Shown here: one piece after another, positions 24,134-25,211 of the stretch
How the letters are laid out: every line of letters starts with the position of its first letter
Numbering within the stretch: position 1 is the first letter of the stretch
Assembly: GCA_049317725.1 (NCBI GenBank)
Contig: JBMOHS010000039.1
Coordinates: 1 to 25,211, forward strand
Origin: CAIOZW01 sp049317725
Lineage (GTDB): Bacteria > Acidobacteriota > Blastocatellia > RBC074
Direction: 5' to 3'
DNA length: 25,211 nt
Program-made: the position numbers and the translations under genes
The notes under the pieces: model-generated
Databases searched by the model: none
The model's input: only the letters and a program-made list of their open reading frames with translations
Told to the model about the DNA's origin: nothing

Positions 24134-24532
24134 ATGCAAGACTATCAAGCAATCCGCAATCGGTTGACGTTGCGTCATCAAGAGATCCAGGAACGACTGA
24201 CGAGGGTCTCGCGCGACTTGCGCCACGCCGACGAGCCCTTGGCGACGCTCCTGGAGGAGCAGTCGATCGAGATTCAGAACGACGAAGTGCTCGCCGCGCT
24301 CGACGACTCGATCCGAACGGAGATGGAGCGGATCGAGCAGGCCTTGGCGCGGCTCGATCGGGGAGAGTATGGAACCTGCGAGCACTGCGGAAAGTTGATT
24401 CCTGTCCGACGCCTCGAGGCCCTCCCCTTCACCAGCTCTTGTGTCGAATGCGAGGCCGCCCGGGAGCGGGCCGAGGGGGCCCAATCAGCCTCCCCCGCGA
24501 GCGGCACTCCCGGAAGCGTCGAGGTGTTTTGA
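24134..24532 (+). CDS. DksA/TraR-type C4 zinc-finger protein
   Basis: 132 residues. The N-terminal two thirds are helical (QAIRNRLTLRHQEIQERL, then IRTEMERIEQALARLDRGEYG). The C-terminal finger has Cys82, Cys85 (CEHCGKLIPVRRLEALPFTSSC) and Cys103, Cys106 (CVEC), all four present. Such proteins bind the secondary channel of RNA polymerase and tune transcription in the stringent response with ppGpp, or act as relatives with other stress roles. The coiled-coil tip of true DksA, D-x-x-D-x-A, is not clearly present; the segment here reads DEVLAALDDS, so I avoid the name dksA. Start: ATG 24134 behind AGAGGGG; the TTG at 24083 is unlikely. The PPK2 gene starts 41 bp after its stop, on the same strand. 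Confidence 0.9.
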   Translation: MQDYQAIRNRLTLRHQEIQERLTRVSRDLRHADEPLATLLEEQSIEIQNDEVLAALDDSIRTEMERIEQALARLDRGEYGTCEHCGKLIPVRRLEALPFTSSCVECEAARERAEGAQSASPASGTPGSVEVF

Positions 24533-24573
24533 GCGTCCAAGTGTGGTTCTGAGCAAAGAAGGAGTCCCCTGAG

Positions 24574-25211
24574 ATGGAATCGACCCACGCGAGCAATCTA
24601 TTGAACCTGAAGGAGGAGGCGTCTGTGCCGGCAGCAGTGGCAGGCGGGGAGGGTGACGCCCGGGTTTCTCCACCACCGCAGCAACTCGCCGATTCGGGGA
24701 TTAACAAAGGAGAGAAGGTGCCCTCCGCCGCATCTCCTCCACTGAGTAAAGCAGTGGAGGAGACACGGTCCTCGATCCTGATGCTTGAGGACCTGCTGGG
24801 GATCCGCTCCCCGAAAGCGTTCATCGATTCGCTGCGGGCCCGCGAGATCGACACGCAGAAGATCGAGAGCCTGCTGCTCTACGAGACCGAGTTGGAGAAG
24901 CTGCAGATCGAGCTGGTGCGCATGCAGCGCTGGGTGCAGAGTCGTCGGCAGCGGGTCGCGATCCTCTTCGAGGGGCGCGACGCGGCGGGCAAGGGCGGGG
25001 CCATTCGCCGCTTCACCGAGCATCTCAATCCACGCGCCATGCGGGTCGTCGCCCTTCCCAAGCCGACCGAAGAGGAGCAGGGCCAGTGGTACTTCCAACG
25101 GTACATGCGGCAATTGCCCAATCCCGGGGAGATTGTCTTCTTCGATCGAAGCTGGTACAACCGGGCAGTGGTCGAGCCGGTCAACGACTTCTGTACCCGG
25201 GAGCAGTATGA
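24574..25211 (+). CDS. Polyphosphate kinase 2 family protein, C-terminus cut by window edge
   Basis: The first 212 residues are visible. PPK2 enzymes transfer phosphate between polyphosphate and nucleotides (ADP/GDP or AMP, by class). Seen: Walker A FEGRDAAGKGGAI at 132-144, the lid-preceding LNPRAMRVVALPKPTEEEQGQWYFQRY and Walker B FFDRSWYNRAVVEPV at 189-203. The core has an N-terminal extension of about 100 residues, of which 1-65 are Pro/Ser/Ala-rich and look disordered. Start: ATG 24574 with AAGGAG ten bases upstream. It probably forms a unit with the DksA-like gene, consistent with a stress and energy-storage role. The class cannot be fixed without the C-terminus. Confidence 0.93.
   Translation, partial: MESTHASNLLNLKEEASVPAAVAGGEGDARVSPPPQQLADSGINKGEKVPSAASPPLSKAVEETRSSILMLEDLLGIRSPKAFIDSLRAREIDTQKIESLLLYETELEKLQIELVRMQRWVQSRRQRVAILFEGRDAAGKGGAIRRFTEHLNPRAMRVVALPKPTEEEQGQWYFQRYMRQLPNPGEIVFFDRSWYNRAVVEPVNDFCTREQY

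Overview
The window looks like a chromosomal segment of a GC-rich (roughly 58-60% by eye), diderm bacterium. CMP-KDO synthetase (kdsB) implies lipopolysaccharide. Several Sec-exported proteins and a 1558-residue secreted IPT/beta-helix/NHL protein with 'GDGG..A' motifs are of a kind I associate with Acidobacteriota, perhaps Blastocatellia. That assignment is an inference from gene style; there is no rRNA or marker-gene phylogeny here. No CRISPR array, prophage, tRNA, rRNA or transposase gene was seen.

Layout. 1-772: kdsB on minus, cut by the left edge. 1117-3778, plus: a secreted protein with a duplicated beta domain, an exported Dabb-domain protein and an MFS exporter. 3772-5688, minus: a GT-C type membrane glycosyltransferase that overlaps the exporter tail-to-tail by 7 bp. 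5703-7540, plus: rpiB and glyA. 7587-15054, minus: four genes in a row, namely the giant NHL protein, an exported PD40/TolB-like propeller, a PqqD-domain protein with an unusual tail, and an HPr-kinase-like P-loop protein. 15055-15998 is a large non-coding gap leading to an HtrA/DegP protease (plus). The protease converges on a Fe/Mn superoxide dismutase (minus) across a 16-bp bidirectional terminator. Then come a C4 zinc-ribbon coiled-coil protein (minus), a small exported helical protein (plus), an exported M20 amidohydrolase (minus), a structured non-coding gap, a tandem universal stress protein (minus), a DksA/TraR-type zinc-finger protein (plus) and a PPK2 polyphosphate kinase (plus, cut by the right edge).

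Most interesting. (1) The PqqD protein carries a C-terminal tail matching the lasso-leader spacing Y-x2-P-x-L-x3-(G)-x5-T, here with Ser in place of Gly, followed by a Ser/Thr-rich core-like end. The next gene is an HPr-kinase-like protein. Related kinases phosphorylate lasso peptides, so this could be an RRE-leader-core fusion with its own kinase. No protease or cyclase is visible. (2) Around 22124-22481 there is a candidate minus-strand structured RNA with a perfect TATAAT, several consecutive stem-loops and a U-tract terminator. Directly abutting it is a 106-bp MITE-like element with about 14-bp terminal inverted repeats and 7-bp direct flanking repeats that coincide with the terminator T-tract.

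The right half (HtrA, SOD, M20, USP, DksA-like, PPK2) reads as envelope and general stress functions in separate transcription units rather than one operon.
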